From Muribaculaceae bacterium (GTDB lineage: Bacteria; Bacillota; Clostridia; Lachnospirales; Lachnospiraceae), in contig JAMPCA010000001.1 of the NCBI GenBank assembly GCA_023666425.1, positions 389,480 to 453,479 of the forward strand: a stretch of DNA of 64,000 nt. Direction: 5' to 3'. The notes beneath the pieces are model-generated. The model was not told the DNA's origin. It searched no databases and saw nothing but the letters and a program-made list of their open reading frames with translations. Below, piece after piece: positions 30,492 to 38,454 of this stretch (within the stretch, counting starts at the first letter, position 1; each line of letters opens with the position of its first letter). A program made the position numbers and the translations under genes.

Positions 30492-33023
30492 ATGAAGCGA
30501 AAAATGATTAAGCCGATTGTGATGCTTGTCGTATTTTTTACGGCGCTCACAATCTTTGCATTTACACTGAATAAGGACAAGCAGGATCTGACGACCTCCA
30601 TGCCGGAGGCGACCCTTCCGGTTCTCAGCTTTACCTACGAGAATACACCGGTCAATGAATTGCACGGTTATGTGAATGAGATGGACGCCACCGCCATGCG
30701 GGACAGCATCACGCCGGTGAGCGGCGAGAGGCAGCTGCCCGTTACGGTTAAGACCTACGGGCGGAGAATAGACGGCGTCCACTGTGAAATCCGCAGCATG
30801 GATTCCCAGCGGCTGGTGGCAAAAAATGACGTGGAGAATCTGCGGACGGAGGGGGAGTCCGCCTTCGGAACTATTGAAATCCAGAACGTGCTGGAGGAGG
30901 ATCAGGAGTATGTGGTAATCCTCACGGTGACTTCCGGGGAGGAGAACTTTTATTATTATACAAGGCTTATGCAGACGGACGGCACGGCGGCGGGCTGTCT
31001 GGAGTTTGCGCAAAAATTCCATGAGTACACATTCAGGGAGGACGCGGATGAGTTCATTCCCACTTACATGGATGCGGCCACCGGGGACGCCACTACGCTG
31101 GATTATGTGGATTTGAGCTGTACCCTAAGGCAGATCACATGGGCGGATTTTCCGGGGAAAAAACTGACACAGCCGATGATCTCCTTTAAGGAGCTGAACG
31201 ATTCCTATAATGTGCTGACGTTTCACTATGTTATGACAAACCAGAATGCCGCCGGGGAGACGGAATTTTACAACGTGGAGGAATACTACCGCCTGCGCCT
31301 TACCAGCACCCGGATGTATGTGCTGAATTTCGAGCGCAGAATGAATCAGATTTTTCGGGGGACAAATACCTTCCTCTCGGATGCGGGAAGCATTCAGCTG
31401 GGAATTCGGAGCGCCGATATCGAGTACGCCGCCAGCGAGACGGGGGACATCATCGCCTTCGTGCAGGAGGGCGAACTCTGGTGCTATGACCGTCTGGGCG
31501 GCAAAATCGCGCAGGTGTTCAGCTTTCGCGGGGCGGAGGGCATAGACGCCCGGGAAAACTGGAACCAGCACGACATCAAGATTGTGCGTGTGGACGAGGC
31601 CGGAAGCGTGGATTTTGTCGTGTACGGTTATATGAACCGCGGCAACCATGAGGGGGAGACAGGAATCGGTGTGTACCACTACGACGGACTTGTGCACACG
31701 GTCAATGAGGAGGTATTTATCCCCTCCGAAAAATCCTACGAGATTATAAAAGCCGAGATGGGACAGCTCATGTATGTGAACGATCTGGGCATTTTATACC
31801 TGATGATCGACCGGAGGCTGTACAGTATAAACCTCGATACTTTAGAGACGAAGGTGGAGGTCGATAACCTCAAGGAGAGCTGCTGTAAGACCTCCGCCTC
31901 CAGCCGTTATTTTGCGTGGACGGACAGCGAGAGGGAATTTGCGGGCGACGTGATTCATCTGATGGATTTTTCCGACGGCACCGTCTATGAGATCACAGAG
32001 GAGAGCAAGGTATATCTGCGGCCGCTGGGATTTATTGACGAAGATTTTATTTACGGGGCGGCTCCAAAGGAAAAGGTGGAGGTGGACGCGGCGGGCAACA
32101 CGGTTTTTCCCATGAAATTTTTAAAGATTCTGGCGACCTCACAGGAGAGCCGGGAGGTTCTGAAAACTTACCGGCCGCAGAAGGGAAAAATAGAGTCCAT
32201 TTCGGTGGAGGGCTATACGATTACGGTAAATTTATTTAAAAAATCCGGCGGACAGTATCTGGCCTGCGGCACGGACGCCATTATGAACCGCGTGGCGGAC
32301 ACAGAGGGGCGTGTGGCCGTTGGACAGCTTGTGACAGAGGACAAGCAGACCCAGCGGAGGATTGTCCTGCAGAATGCGGCACAGAGCGACAAGACGGTGA
32401 TGGTCACTTCCAAGGTGATCGTGCAGGAGACGCCGAGGATTCTCTCCTTCGAGGAGAGGGAGGCGCAGGAGCGCTTTTATGTCTATGTGAAGGGGAATGT
32501 GCTTCTGGCAACCGACGATATTGCGGACGCCATAATTTTCGCAAATGAGAGTCTCGGGGTGGTGGTGGACAATAACCAGCAGTATATCTGGAGACGTGCC
32601 CGCAAGACGGTTCAGAACGCTTTTACCGGAGTGAAGGTCAATGACGCGGACCAGGGATCCTCCCAGGTGGTGCAGGCGCTGTCAGCCATGCTGGAATACG
32701 CAGGAGAGGGGCTGAGCGTGAAGGAGCTGATCGACAATGGAGAGACGCCGAAAAGCGCGCTGGAAACGACCCTGCGGGAGAGAGTGGTGCTGGACGTATC
32801 GGGCTGTACGGTAAACGAGATTATTTATTATGTCAGCGAGGGCAGTCCGGTTTTTGCCATGACGGGGAGTGAGAGCGCGGTGCTGGTGACCGGATATTCT
32901 GCAAATATGATTTATTATTATGACCCGGCAGCAGGTGCAACAAAATCTATCTCTTACGAGAGTGCGGGAGAATGGTTTTCAGGAGCGGGAAATGTGTTTT
33001 TCACATATTTAAATGAAAAATAG
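30492..33023 (+). CDS. Large membrane-anchored protein with beta-propeller-like middle and C39-like end
   Basis: This 843-residue protein has one N-terminal membrane helix (about 8-26) and a long extracytoplasmic part. Residues 40-330 look beta-rich and unfamiliar. Residues 330-640 have repeated short strands like a propeller. The last 150 residues, with V-L-D-V-S-G-C-T-V-N-E-I and S-A-V-L-V-T-G-Y-S-A-N-M-I-Y-Y-Y-D-P, resemble the C39-like peptidase fold, but the expected catalytic cysteine and histidine are not in place (Gly-Cys-Thr and Val-Thr-Gly instead). It is probably a non-catalytic, surface-exposed protein. The ribosome binding site is AAAGGA. No partner gene is obvious. The function is unknown. 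Confidence 0.82.
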   Translation: MKRKMIKPIVMLVVFFTALTIFAFTLNKDKQDLTTSMPEATLPVLSFTYENTPVNELHGYVNEMDATAMRDSITPVSGERQLPVTVKTYGRRIDGVHCEIRSMDSQRLVAKNDVENLRTEGESAFGTIEIQNVLEEDQEYVVILTVTSGEENFYYYTRLMQTDGTAAGCLEFAQKFHEYTFREDADEFIPTYMDAATGDATTLDYVDLSCTLRQITWADFPGKKLTQPMISFKELNDSYNVLTFHYVMTNQNAAGETEFYNVEEYYRLRLTSTRMYVLNFERRMNQIFRGTNTFLSDAGSIQLGIRSADIEYAASETGDIIAFVQEGELWCYDRLGGKIAQVFSFRGAEGIDARENWNQHDIKIVRVDEAGSVDFVVYGYMNRGNHEGETGIGVYHYDGLVHTVNEEVFIPSEKSYEIIKAEMGQLMYVNDLGILYLMIDRRLYSINLDTLETKVEVDNLKESCCKTSASSRYFAWTDSEREFAGDVIHLMDFSDGTVYEITEESKVYLRPLGFIDEDFIYGAAPKEKVEVDAAGNTVFPMKFLKILATSQESREVLKTYRPQKGKIESISVEGYTITVNLFKKSGGQYLACGTDAIMNRVADTEGRVAVGQLVTEDKQTQRRIVLQNAAQSDKTVMVTSKVIVQETPRILSFEEREAQERFYVYVKGNVLLATDDIADAIIFANESLGVVVDNNQQYIWRRARKTVQNAFTGVKVNDADQGSSQVVQALSAMLEYAGEGLSVKELIDNGETPKSALETTLRERVVLDVSGCTVNEIIYYVSEGSPVFAMTGSESAVLVTGYSANMIYYYDPAAGATKSISYESAGEWFSGAGNVFFTYLNEK

Positions 33024-33095
33024 TTGTTAATTTGAACAATTTGTAAAAGAGATTTGGCTCACATTAGTGAACATTAACAAAAATATTTTCAACAC

Positions 33096-33124
33096 TTGCA
33101 AATATTCATAAACTAGAGTATATT
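33096..33124 (+). promoter_or_regulatory. Promoter of the HPr-like gene
   Basis: TTGCAA (33096-33101) and TATATT (33119-33124) are separated by 17 bases, 40 bases before the ATG of the HPr-like protein, in an AT-rich stretch. Confidence 0.75.
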
Positions 33125-33163
33125 TTGATTATGTGTTTATACAGAATTGGAAAAGGAGCGCGT

Positions 33164-33418
33164 ATGAGTAGGAAAAATGTAGTTGTTTCAAACGTGGCTG
33201 AAGGACATGATAATCCAATTGCTGAGCTTGTTCAGGTAGCTTGCAGATTTGACAGTGATATTATACTGGAGAGCGATAACCGGCGCATAAATGCGAAGAG
33301 CATTATGGGTATTATGGCATTTAATCCTTCGGAGGGAATGTCAGTGGATATTGTGACTGAGGGGGCTGATGAACAGGAAGCACTTGTTGCAATTGAAAAT
33401 TTTTTAGTCTGTGCGTAA
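33164..33418 (+). CDS. HPr-family phosphocarrier-like protein
   Basis: This 84-residue protein has HPr length and pattern. E-G-H-D-N-P-I aligns with the G-L-H-A-R-P-A active-site loop, keeping the histidine (His14 here) and proline, but the arginine that normally activates the histidine is asparagine. N-A-K-S-I-M-G-I-M keeps the regulatory serine known as Ser46 in HPr. It could be a PTS phosphocarrier or, more likely, a Crh-like regulatory HPr phosphorylated on serine by HprK, which is encoded at 52.6 kb. ATG 33164 follows AAAAGGAG; a longer frame upstream runs through the promoter. It shares a likely message with the next gene. Confidence 0.85.
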   Translation: MSRKNVVVSNVAEGHDNPIAELVQVACRFDSDIILESDNRRINAKSIMGIMAFNPSEGMSVDIVTEGADEQEALVAIENFLVCA

Positions 33419-33444
33419 ATTATAACCAATAGGAGGGAGAAATT

Positions 33445-33825
33445 ATGCAGGAGAAAAAGGAAACTAAGGCGGCAATGTCAGCGGCAGAGGAAAAGGTAAC
33501 TGCGGAGACCGCTGCAACAAAAGAGGTGAAGGGCACGGAGGCAAAGAAGCCGGGGCGTAAGCCGGGCGCAAAGAAGCCGGGCCGCAAGCCGGGCGCAGCG
33601 AAGAAGGAGAAAGCCGAGATGGAGCTTAAGCTGGTGGTACAGACCAATAACCGCCCGGATATTGATACGGCTGCCGTGCAGGAGAAGATCAAGGCGAAGT
33701 TTGTTGCAGAGGGTCACAGAGCCGGCGCAATCAAGAAGTTCGAGGTTTACATTCAGCCGGAGAACAACAAGGCTTACTATGTGATCAACGACGGCAAGTT
33801 TACCGGAGATGTAGACTTGTTCTAA
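33445..33825 (+). CDS. DUF6465-type protein with AT-hook-like basic repeat
   Basis: This 126-residue protein has an acidic, alanine-rich start, a basic repeat in which K-K-P-G-R-K-P-G-A occurs twice in tandem (about 34-52), and a C-terminal folded domain (about 58-126) rich in strands, ending G-D-V-D-L-F. The P-G-R-K-P repeats resemble AT-hooks or histone H1-like tails, so nucleic-acid binding is likely. The C-terminal domain fits a family I recall as DUF6465, common in Lachnospiraceae and without known function. An AGGAGGG site precedes the start and a strong terminator follows the stop. Confidence 0.8.
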   Translation: MQEKKETKAAMSAAEEKVTAETAATKEVKGTEAKKPGRKPGAKKPGRKPGAAKKEKAEMELKLVVQTNNRPDIDTAAVQEKIKAKFVAEGHRAGAIKKFEVYIQPENNKAYYVINDGKFTGDVDLF

Positions 33826-33850
33826 TTGCATAGAGAGGATGCTTAAAAAG

Positions 33851-33884
33851 CCGATCCGCATATCCATATGCGGGTCGGTTTTTT
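33851..33884 (+). terminator. Rho-independent terminator after the AT-hook-like gene
   Basis: A long stem starting CCGATCCGCATA (33851) pairs with TATGCGGGTCGG (33867-33878) and is followed by six T residues. Confidence 0.9.
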
Positions 33885-33955
33885 GTTACGCTGTTTTGTA
33901 ATTTTGCGAATAGAAAAGCCGGGAGGATTGTGCTAGAATAGAATAAAAAATAAAG

Positions 33956-34026
33956 AGCGGGTGATGGGAATCGAACCCACGTATCCAGCTTGGAAGGCTG
34001 GTGTTCTACCATTGAACTACACCCGC
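33956..34026 (-). tRNA. tRNA-Gly (anticodon TCC)
   Basis: On the minus strand the acceptor arms GCGGGTG and CACCCGC pair, followed by discriminator T. The T-arm GTGGGTTCGATTCCCAT and the anticodon stem-loop CCAGC-CTTCCAA-GCTGG (anticodon TCC) are standard. The 3' CCA is not encoded. It is 71 bases long. Confidence 0.96.
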
Positions 34027-34027
34027 G

Positions 34028-34100
<73 letters not shown>

Positions 34101-34205
34101 ATGAAGTCAAAACTGACAACATGAACATTTTACCTGAATCCCCTGATGCTGTCAAGGGTTTTTGTGGAGAAGAAAAAATCAGAAAAATCGGAGGAGGTAA
34201 CTGAA

Positions 34206-34649
34206 ATGATTAAGAAAAACTTATATACGATACTCATGTGGAGTGTAGATTGTATTCCTGTCCTGCTACTGTATTGGATTGCGTTTCTTTTATACGAGGA
34301 TCCGGTGGATTCCTGGCTGGGAAGGCTGTTGCCAGTCGGGATACTTGTATCAAATACTTTTCTGATAATTGTTGGAATTATGGAAATAAAGAGAGCGGTA
34401 TCCGGTAAAACAGATAAGTTAAGACAGAAAAAGGTGATTCTGTTATCGAATACAGTGCTTATACTTGCAATTATTCTCTCTTTAACTTTATGCTCTGGGA
34501 ACACAGGAGGCCGTCTTTTTGGATTTCTCGGCGAATTTGTTTTATGCGTATGGGCGCTGTTTGTAGAAGGGCCGACCTTTCTTGTAGCAATCGTTCTCTA
34601 TTTTGATGCCTATATTGAAGCCCGCAAAAAGTGTGAAGGCAGAGGATAA
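34206..34649 (+). CDS. Small multi-pass membrane protein, unknown
   Basis: This 147-residue protein has four hydrophobic segments (about 8-28, 40-62, 78-98 and 108-132) and short charged loops. I do not recognise a family. It lies next to the tRNA genes at the edge of an AT-rich stretch that also carries toxin-antitoxin genes. ATG 34206 is chosen because GGAGGAGG lies upstream; the same frame extends further back without a good site. No neighbour suggests a job. Confidence 0.75.
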   Translation: MIKKNLYTILMWSVDCIPVLLLYWIAFLLYEDPVDSWLGRLLPVGILVSNTFLIIVGIMEIKRAVSGKTDKLRQKKVILLSNTVLILAIILSLTLCSGNTGGRLFGFLGEFVLCVWALFVEGPTFLVAIVLYFDAYIEARKKCEGRG

Positions 34650-34735
34650 CAAAGTCCTTCAAAAGCGCAAAATTACGACCGGAAAAATAGAAAACGTTGT
34701 TAAGAGATATAGAAAATTGTACAGCGAAATTAATT

Positions 34736-34779
34736 CACATGTAAATTCGCTTGCGAAAATATGTGGATATGTATATAAT
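34736..34779 (+). promoter_or_regulatory. Promoter and likely operator of the Phd-ParE module
   Basis: TTGCGA (34751-34756) and TATAAT (34774-34779) are 17 bases apart. Nested inverted repeats cover the -35 box: CACAT (34736-34740) with ATGTG (34761-34765), and TTCGC (34746-34750) with GCGAA (34753-34757). Such symmetry suits autoregulation by the Phd-type antitoxin. Confidence 0.7.
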
Positions 34780-34811
34780 GAAAAAAAGTCTGGTAAGGAG
34801 GAGATATTATT

Positions 34812-35072
34812 ATGCCTAATATAAAACCAATTTCTGATTTGCGAAATTACACAGAAGTACTGAAGCAGGTAGATGCTTCAAACCGTGTGTATCTTACGCG
34901 CAATGGACATGGGGAATATGGTATTCTTACTATGTCAGAAATAGATGAACTTGACAGATGCAGGGCTGCTTATACACTTTTTTCCAAATTAAAGGAGGCA
35001 GAGGAACGTGCAGATAAGGAAGGCTGGATTTCTGCAGACGATTTGGAAAAAGAATTGGGGGTAGCAGATTGA
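34812..35072 (+). CDS. Phd/YefM-family antitoxin
   Basis: This 86-residue protein opens with I-K-P-I-S-D-L-R-N-Y-T-E-V-L and continues with V-Y-L-T-R-N-G-H-G-E-Y-G-I-L, the N-terminal DNA-binding and dimer pattern of Phd/YefM antitoxins. The C-terminal part is helical and acidic (E-W-type region D-K-E-G-W-I-S-A-D-D-L-E-K-E-L) and should wrap the toxin. GGAGGAG precedes the start. The toxin start overlaps its stop by four bases (TTGA). It neutralises the ParE-like toxin and probably represses its own promoter, where inverted repeats are visible. Confidence 0.9.
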   Translation: MPNIKPISDLRNYTEVLKQVDASNRVYLTRNGHGEYGILTMSEIDELDRCRAAYTLFSKLKEAEERADKEGWISADDLEKELGVAD

Positions 35073-35416
35073 AGAAACTGAAGTACTCTCCGGATGCTCG
35101 TGAGAAGTTAAAGCAGATAAAACAGTATGTGACGCAGAAGTTTGGTGCTGACACAGCGGGTAAAGTCACTAAAGAAATGACAAAATCCATTCGAGATTTA
35201 CAGAAATTTGAGGAAAAAGGTATTTCTGTGGAAAGTGTTTTAGGTATTCCATGTGATTTCAGAATGTTATATGTTCAGCATAATTATGTGTTTTATCAAA
35301 TTGAAGTTGATGTTATAAAAATCACAGATATATACAATGAAAAAGAGGACTTTATGTGGAAGCTCTTTGGAATTAAAACTACTACAGAAGAGGCAGAGAA
35401 TTATTGGAAAGATTAG
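35069..35416 (+). CDS. RelE/ParE-family toxin
   Basis: This 115-residue protein has the compact RelE/ParE pattern: Y-S-P-D-A-R-E-K-L-K-Q-I-K-Q-Y-V at the start, a central R-M-L-Y, and a C-terminal V-I-K-I-T-D-I-Y-N-E-K-E-D. The TTG start overlaps the antitoxin stop, which keeps toxin translation low and coupled. Whether it targets gyrase (ParE) or ribosome-bound mRNA (RelE) cannot be decided by eye. Residues after about 95 extend beyond the usual end. The pair lies in the AT-rich stretch beside the tRNA genes. Confidence 0.88.
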   Translation: MKKLKYSPDAREKLKQIKQYVTQKFGADTAGKVTKEMTKSIRDLQKFEEKGISVESVLGIPCDFRMLYVQHNYVFYQIEVDVIKITDIYNEKEDFMWKLFGIKTTTEEAENYWKD

Positions 35417-35774
35417 TGACAACATTTTGGCGACAGAAAATTAGCAGGCCATAATAAATGATGTAATTGAAGTGAAAAAGGGAGTGTATTTGCATAAAAT
35501 TTAAACAAAAATAGTTAAGAGAAACAAAAACCACGCCAGGTTCGAGTAGTACGAGAGTGCATAATAGAGAAACTATGTTTGAAATTGTGAATTCAGAAAT
35601 AAATAGATATTCAGAATAAACGTCTTTTATGGATAATGTATTTTAATGATGCGGAAAGATTGTATTGTGATGTATATCCACCGTCGCATCCGGGTATGTT
35701 TTGGAAAAAGATGGAAGAATGAAATGAGGAGAGCAGACGGGACAGATAAAGCTGTGAATGGAGGAATGCCTAAA
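35417..35774. other. AT-rich gap without a convincing gene
   Basis: This 358-base stretch follows the ParE stop. It contains only short open frames and no tRNA, strong terminator or clear promoter. The NUDIX frame that follows can be extended back to 35646, but that part is basic and Arg-rich, unlike NUDIX proteins, and has no ribosome binding site. It may hold decayed sequence. Confidence 0.5.
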
Positions 35775-36203
35775 ATGACAGAGGTTAAATTTTATGAAAG
35801 TGTGGAGGATGAGCTGCTTCGATTTGCTGTGATCATATCCAAAACGCAGGATAAATACGTTTTTTGCAAGCATAAGGACAGAGATACATGGGAAATTCCC
35901 GGAGGACACCGGGAGCAGGGAGAAAATATTACAGATACGGCAAAGCGGGAACTGTATGAAGAAACAGGTGCGCTGGAATTTGATATAACACCCATCTGTG
36001 TATATTCAGTTGTACGTCCGGATAATCTTGACGGCAGGGAGAGCTTTGGAATGCTGTTTTTTTCTGATATAAAAAGATTTGAAGCGGAGTTACATAGTGA
36101 GATTGAGAAAATTGCGATCATGTCAGATCTGCCAGAGCTGTGGACATATCCCGATATTCAGTCGCATTTGATGCAGGAGGCGAAGAAGCGGGGGTATTTA
36201 TAA
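35775..36203 (+). CDS. NUDIX hydrolase, MutT-like
   Basis: This protein of about 142 residues contains a Nudix box G-G-H-R-E-Q-G-E-N-I-T-D-T-A-K-R-E-L-Y-E (with E-T-G following) at about 45-67, so it should hydrolyse nucleotides or related diphosphates. W-E-I-P-G-G-H before the box is typical of the MutT/8-oxo-dGTPase-like branch. ATG 35775 is chosen because GGAGGA lies nine bases upstream. It stands alone between two toxin-antitoxin modules and is AT-rich; NUDIX genes are common in such accessory stretches. The substrate is not visible. Confidence 0.85.
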   Translation: MTEVKFYESVEDELLRFAVIISKTQDKYVFCKHKDRDTWEIPGGHREQGENITDTAKRELYEETGALEFDITPICVYSVVRPDNLDGRESFGMLFFSDIKRFEAELHSEIEKIAIMSDLPELWTYPDIQSHLMQEAKKRGYL

Positions 36204-36339
36204 AATGAGAGAAAATTTAGCAACAATGAAATTATTTCTTCCACTCCTGCTGAGAAAGCTCTTGATACATGTATTTTGATGACTTGCCAACACTGAGAGC
36301 GTAGCAGAGGATATAACAGATAAAAGCGACTATTTTTAG

Positions 36340-36368
36340 TTGCACATTTTCTGAATAAATGTTATATA
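36340..36368 (+). promoter_or_regulatory. Promoter of the HicAB module
   Basis: TTGCAC (36340-36345) and TATATA (36363-36368) are separated by 17 bases, 19 bases before the likely HicA start. Confidence 0.7.
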
Positions 36369-36387
36369 TATATTGAGGAGAATTAGT

Positions 36388-36639
36388 GTGAGTAAAAAGG
36401 ACAAATTGATTGATAGATTATTAAAAAAGCCTAAGGATTTTACTTTTGATGAGATGGAATCTTTACTACTATATTTTGGATATGAACTGAAACAAGGAGG
36501 AACTGGTTCAGGAGTTAAATTTATAAAGGACGGAAGTAATAAAGTAATAAACTTCCATAAGCCGCATCCGGAAGGAATATTAAAACGGTATATTTTGGAG
36601 CAGGTTATAGAGAAATTAAGAAAGGACGGTTTGTTATGA
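36388..36639 (+). CDS. hicA: HicA-family toxin
   Basis: This 83-residue protein has the HicA mRNA-interferase pattern: a helical start, L-L-L-Y-F-G-Y-E-L-K-Q-G-G-T-G-S-G-V-K-F, and N-F-H-K-P-H-P near the end. In many HicA proteins the G-S-x part carries the catalytic histidine; here that position is glycine and histidines occur only in F-H-K-P-H-P, as in a common Firmicute branch. GTG 36388 is preferred because GAGGAG lies seven bases upstream. The antitoxin gene overlaps its stop (ATGA). Cleavage of mRNA is the expected activity but is not proven for this branch. Confidence 0.87.
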   Translation: MSKKDKLIDRLLKKPKDFTFDEMESLLLYFGYELKQGGTGSGVKFIKDGSNKVINFHKPHPEGILKRYILEQVIEKLRKDGLL

Positions 36640-36968
36640 GTAATTTATTGTCGTACAAAAATTATAATGGAACAGTGGAATATTCAAAAGAAGATAGCTG
36701 CCTTTTTGGAAAAGTGATTGGAATAAAGTCGTTATTGTCATATGAGGGAGATTCTGTCAAAGAATTGGAACAGGATTTTCAGAATGTGATAAATGTGTAC
36801 CTGGAGGACTGTAAGGAACGGAATGTGGAGCCGGAGCAGCCTTATAAGGGAACCTTTAATGTGAGAATTAGCCCGGAGTTGCATCGGAGCATTGCGGTGT
36901 ATGCGATTGAGCATGGGAAAAGTTTAAATGCGGTTGTTGAAGAAGCTATTGGAAATATGGTTGGGTAA
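36636..36968 (+). CDS. hicB: HicB-family antitoxin with C-terminal RHH-like domain
   Basis: This 110-residue protein has an N-terminal HicB fold (about 5-60; Y-N-G-T-V-E-Y-S-K-E-D and F-G-K-V-I-G-I) and a C-terminal ribbon-helix-helix-like segment (about 72-108; F-N-V-R-I-S-P-E-L-H-R-S, K-S-L-N-A-V-V-E-E-A-I) that should bind DNA. It neutralises HicA and represses the module. The start overlaps the HicA stop by four bases. A strong two-way terminator lies after it. Confidence 0.93.
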   Translation: MSNLLSYKNYNGTVEYSKEDSCLFGKVIGIKSLLSYEGDSVKELEQDFQNVINVYLEDCKERNVEPEQPYKGTFNVRISPELHRSIAVYAIEHGKSLNAVVEEAIGNMVG

Positions 36969-37005
36969 CTGGAAGAATATTGCAGGGGGTTTTGCCACCA
37001 CCATA

Positions 37006-37041
37006 ATGCCCGGGCCGGATAAAACCGGAGCCCGGGCATTT
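37006..37041. terminator. Bidirectional terminator between hicB and the transglutaminase gene
   Basis: ATGCCCGGG pairs with CCCGGGCAT, with an inner CCGG-CCGG pair. It is GC-rich and flanked by A and T residues, and it lies between convergent genes, so it can end transcription from both sides. Confidence 0.8.
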
Positions 37042-37065
37042 CATATACCGGCCAGCTGCCGGGAT

Positions 37066-38370
37066 CTATTTTTTCACATATACCGTCGTCTTGAATTTCA
37101 GGGTAATTCCCTCCAGCTTTACCTTCGTCGTGATGACGGCGGTTCCTGCCTTCTTTGCCGTGATCTTTCCCTTTTTGCTCACGGTGGCAACCTTTTTGTT
37201 GCTGGATGTGTAAGTGATCTTCGCTTCTTTTAGATCAATATATTTGCAGACTCCGGCCTTCTTCACACTGAGCTGCTTTGTCTTGCCCTTCCCAAGCGTG
37301 AGGCTTGTCTTCGAGATGGACAGCCCGCGCTCGAAATCCTGCTGCATCCAGTATTTCGTCTCATCATCCGGCATCATTCTATGGTCTGTGGAAATTGCTT
37401 CCAGCGTGATGTCAAAGTATGTATGGCGCGGCGCTTTTTTCTCGGAATACACTCCGTCCCGGTATTGATTGTAGGAATCCCATGTGGTATCTACTATAAC
37501 CCAGCGGCCGTCCACATACGCTTCATTCCATGAATGCGGAGCTCCGGCAGTTCCGTAAACCTCAATGGTCGGGATTCCGAGCGCGCGCAAAAGCTCCTCC
37601 GTCAGGGCCGCATAGCCGCCGCAGACGGTTCTTCTTTTTTCCAACACATACATGGGGTCAATGTGATTCGCATCCGGGTCATCCGGGTGTCCGTCGCGAA
37701 GATCATAATCGTACCAGATGTTTTCTGCCACCCAGTCATGCACTTTCTGGAGCTTGACATAATCAGAATCATTCTTGTTCACGAGGGTTTTCGCGAATTT
37801 CTTAAGCTCCGGCACATCGACCTCGCTGAGCACCAGCGGCTGCAGATAGTATCCGAGTGCAGTCTTGCTTGTGCTTCTTTTTGAGTAGATTTCATAGTTG
37901 TTCTTGTAGTATTCCGGCTCCGCAAAGGAAGCCAAACCGCCGGAAACCACGATTCGAAAACTGTAGGCGTCCATTTCGTGGACGCTGCCGTTTCTGACGG
38001 AAAGGAGGAGCTGATAGCTCCCATCCTTCTGCGGGAGTGTTGCCGTGTACGGAAAGGAGACATTGCTCTTCTGGGAAACCGGCTGGTGTTCCCGCACCCA
38101 GAAGCCGTTTTTATAGTTCATCGAACACAGATTGACCGTTATGTTCTTGCCAGTGTGTTCCTGCGGAATGGACTCTACGGTCACACGGTTGCCCTCGATC
38201 GAGTAGCAAAACGCGCTGTCCTTCCGGACATTTGTGCTGTAGGTCGTAAGCCCCGCAGCGGCGTATGCGGGCTGCGCCGCCGCAGGCAGCAGGCCTCCCA
38301 CACAAAAGATGCAGCTCATCAGGATGCCCAGAAGCCGCGTTTTTAGTTTTTTACTTCTTATATGTTCCAT
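37066..38370 (-). CDS. Secreted transglutaminase-like protein with C-terminal Ig-like domain
   Basis: This 434-residue exported protein has a signal peptide ending near A-Y-A (residue 37), a beta-rich N-terminal domain (about 40-145), a transglutaminase/protease-like domain (about 190-310) and a bacterial Ig-like domain (about 350-434; T-S-S-N-K-K-V-A-T-V-S, G-T-A-V-I-T-T). The catalytic triad is visible as Cys250 in R-T-V-C-G-G-Y, His279 in A-P-H-S-W-N and Asp294 in V-D-T-T-W-D. It probably acts outside the cell on wall or surface proteins, either crosslinking or cleaving them. It is single and converges with hicB. Such proteins are common in Lachnospiraceae; their substrates are mostly unknown. 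Confidence 0.92.
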   Translation of the reverse strand: MEHIRSKKLKTRLLGILMSCIFCVGGLLPAAAQPAYAAAGLTTYSTNVRKDSAFCYSIEGNRVTVESIPQEHTGKNITVNLCSMNYKNGFWVREHQPVSQKSNVSFPYTATLPQKDGSYQLLLSVRNGSVHEMDAYSFRIVVSGGLASFAEPEYYKNNYEIYSKRSTSKTALGYYLQPLVLSEVDVPELKKFAKTLVNKNDSDYVKLQKVHDWVAENIWYDYDLRDGHPDDPDANHIDPMYVLEKRRTVCGGYAALTEELLRALGIPTIEVYGTAGAPHSWNEAYVDGRWVIVDTTWDSYNQYRDGVYSEKKAPRHTYFDITLEAISTDHRMMPDDETKYWMQQDFERGLSISKTSLTLGKGKTKQLSVKKAGVCKYIDLKEAKITYTSSNKKVATVSKKGKITAKKAGTAVITTKVKLEGITLKFKTTVYVKK

Positions 38371-38454
38371 AGCCTTCCCCCTTGCAGATATTCACTTTGA
38401 TATGTACAATTATAGCACCCATACACAGGACATACAATAAAATTTTCCCTTTCT

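Noticed and set aside
29714..30601. Minus-strand coding sequence using the 63-base repeats
   Set aside because: The frame is open only because the repeat unit is a multiple of three; it overlaps two plus-strand genes and has no ribosome binding site.
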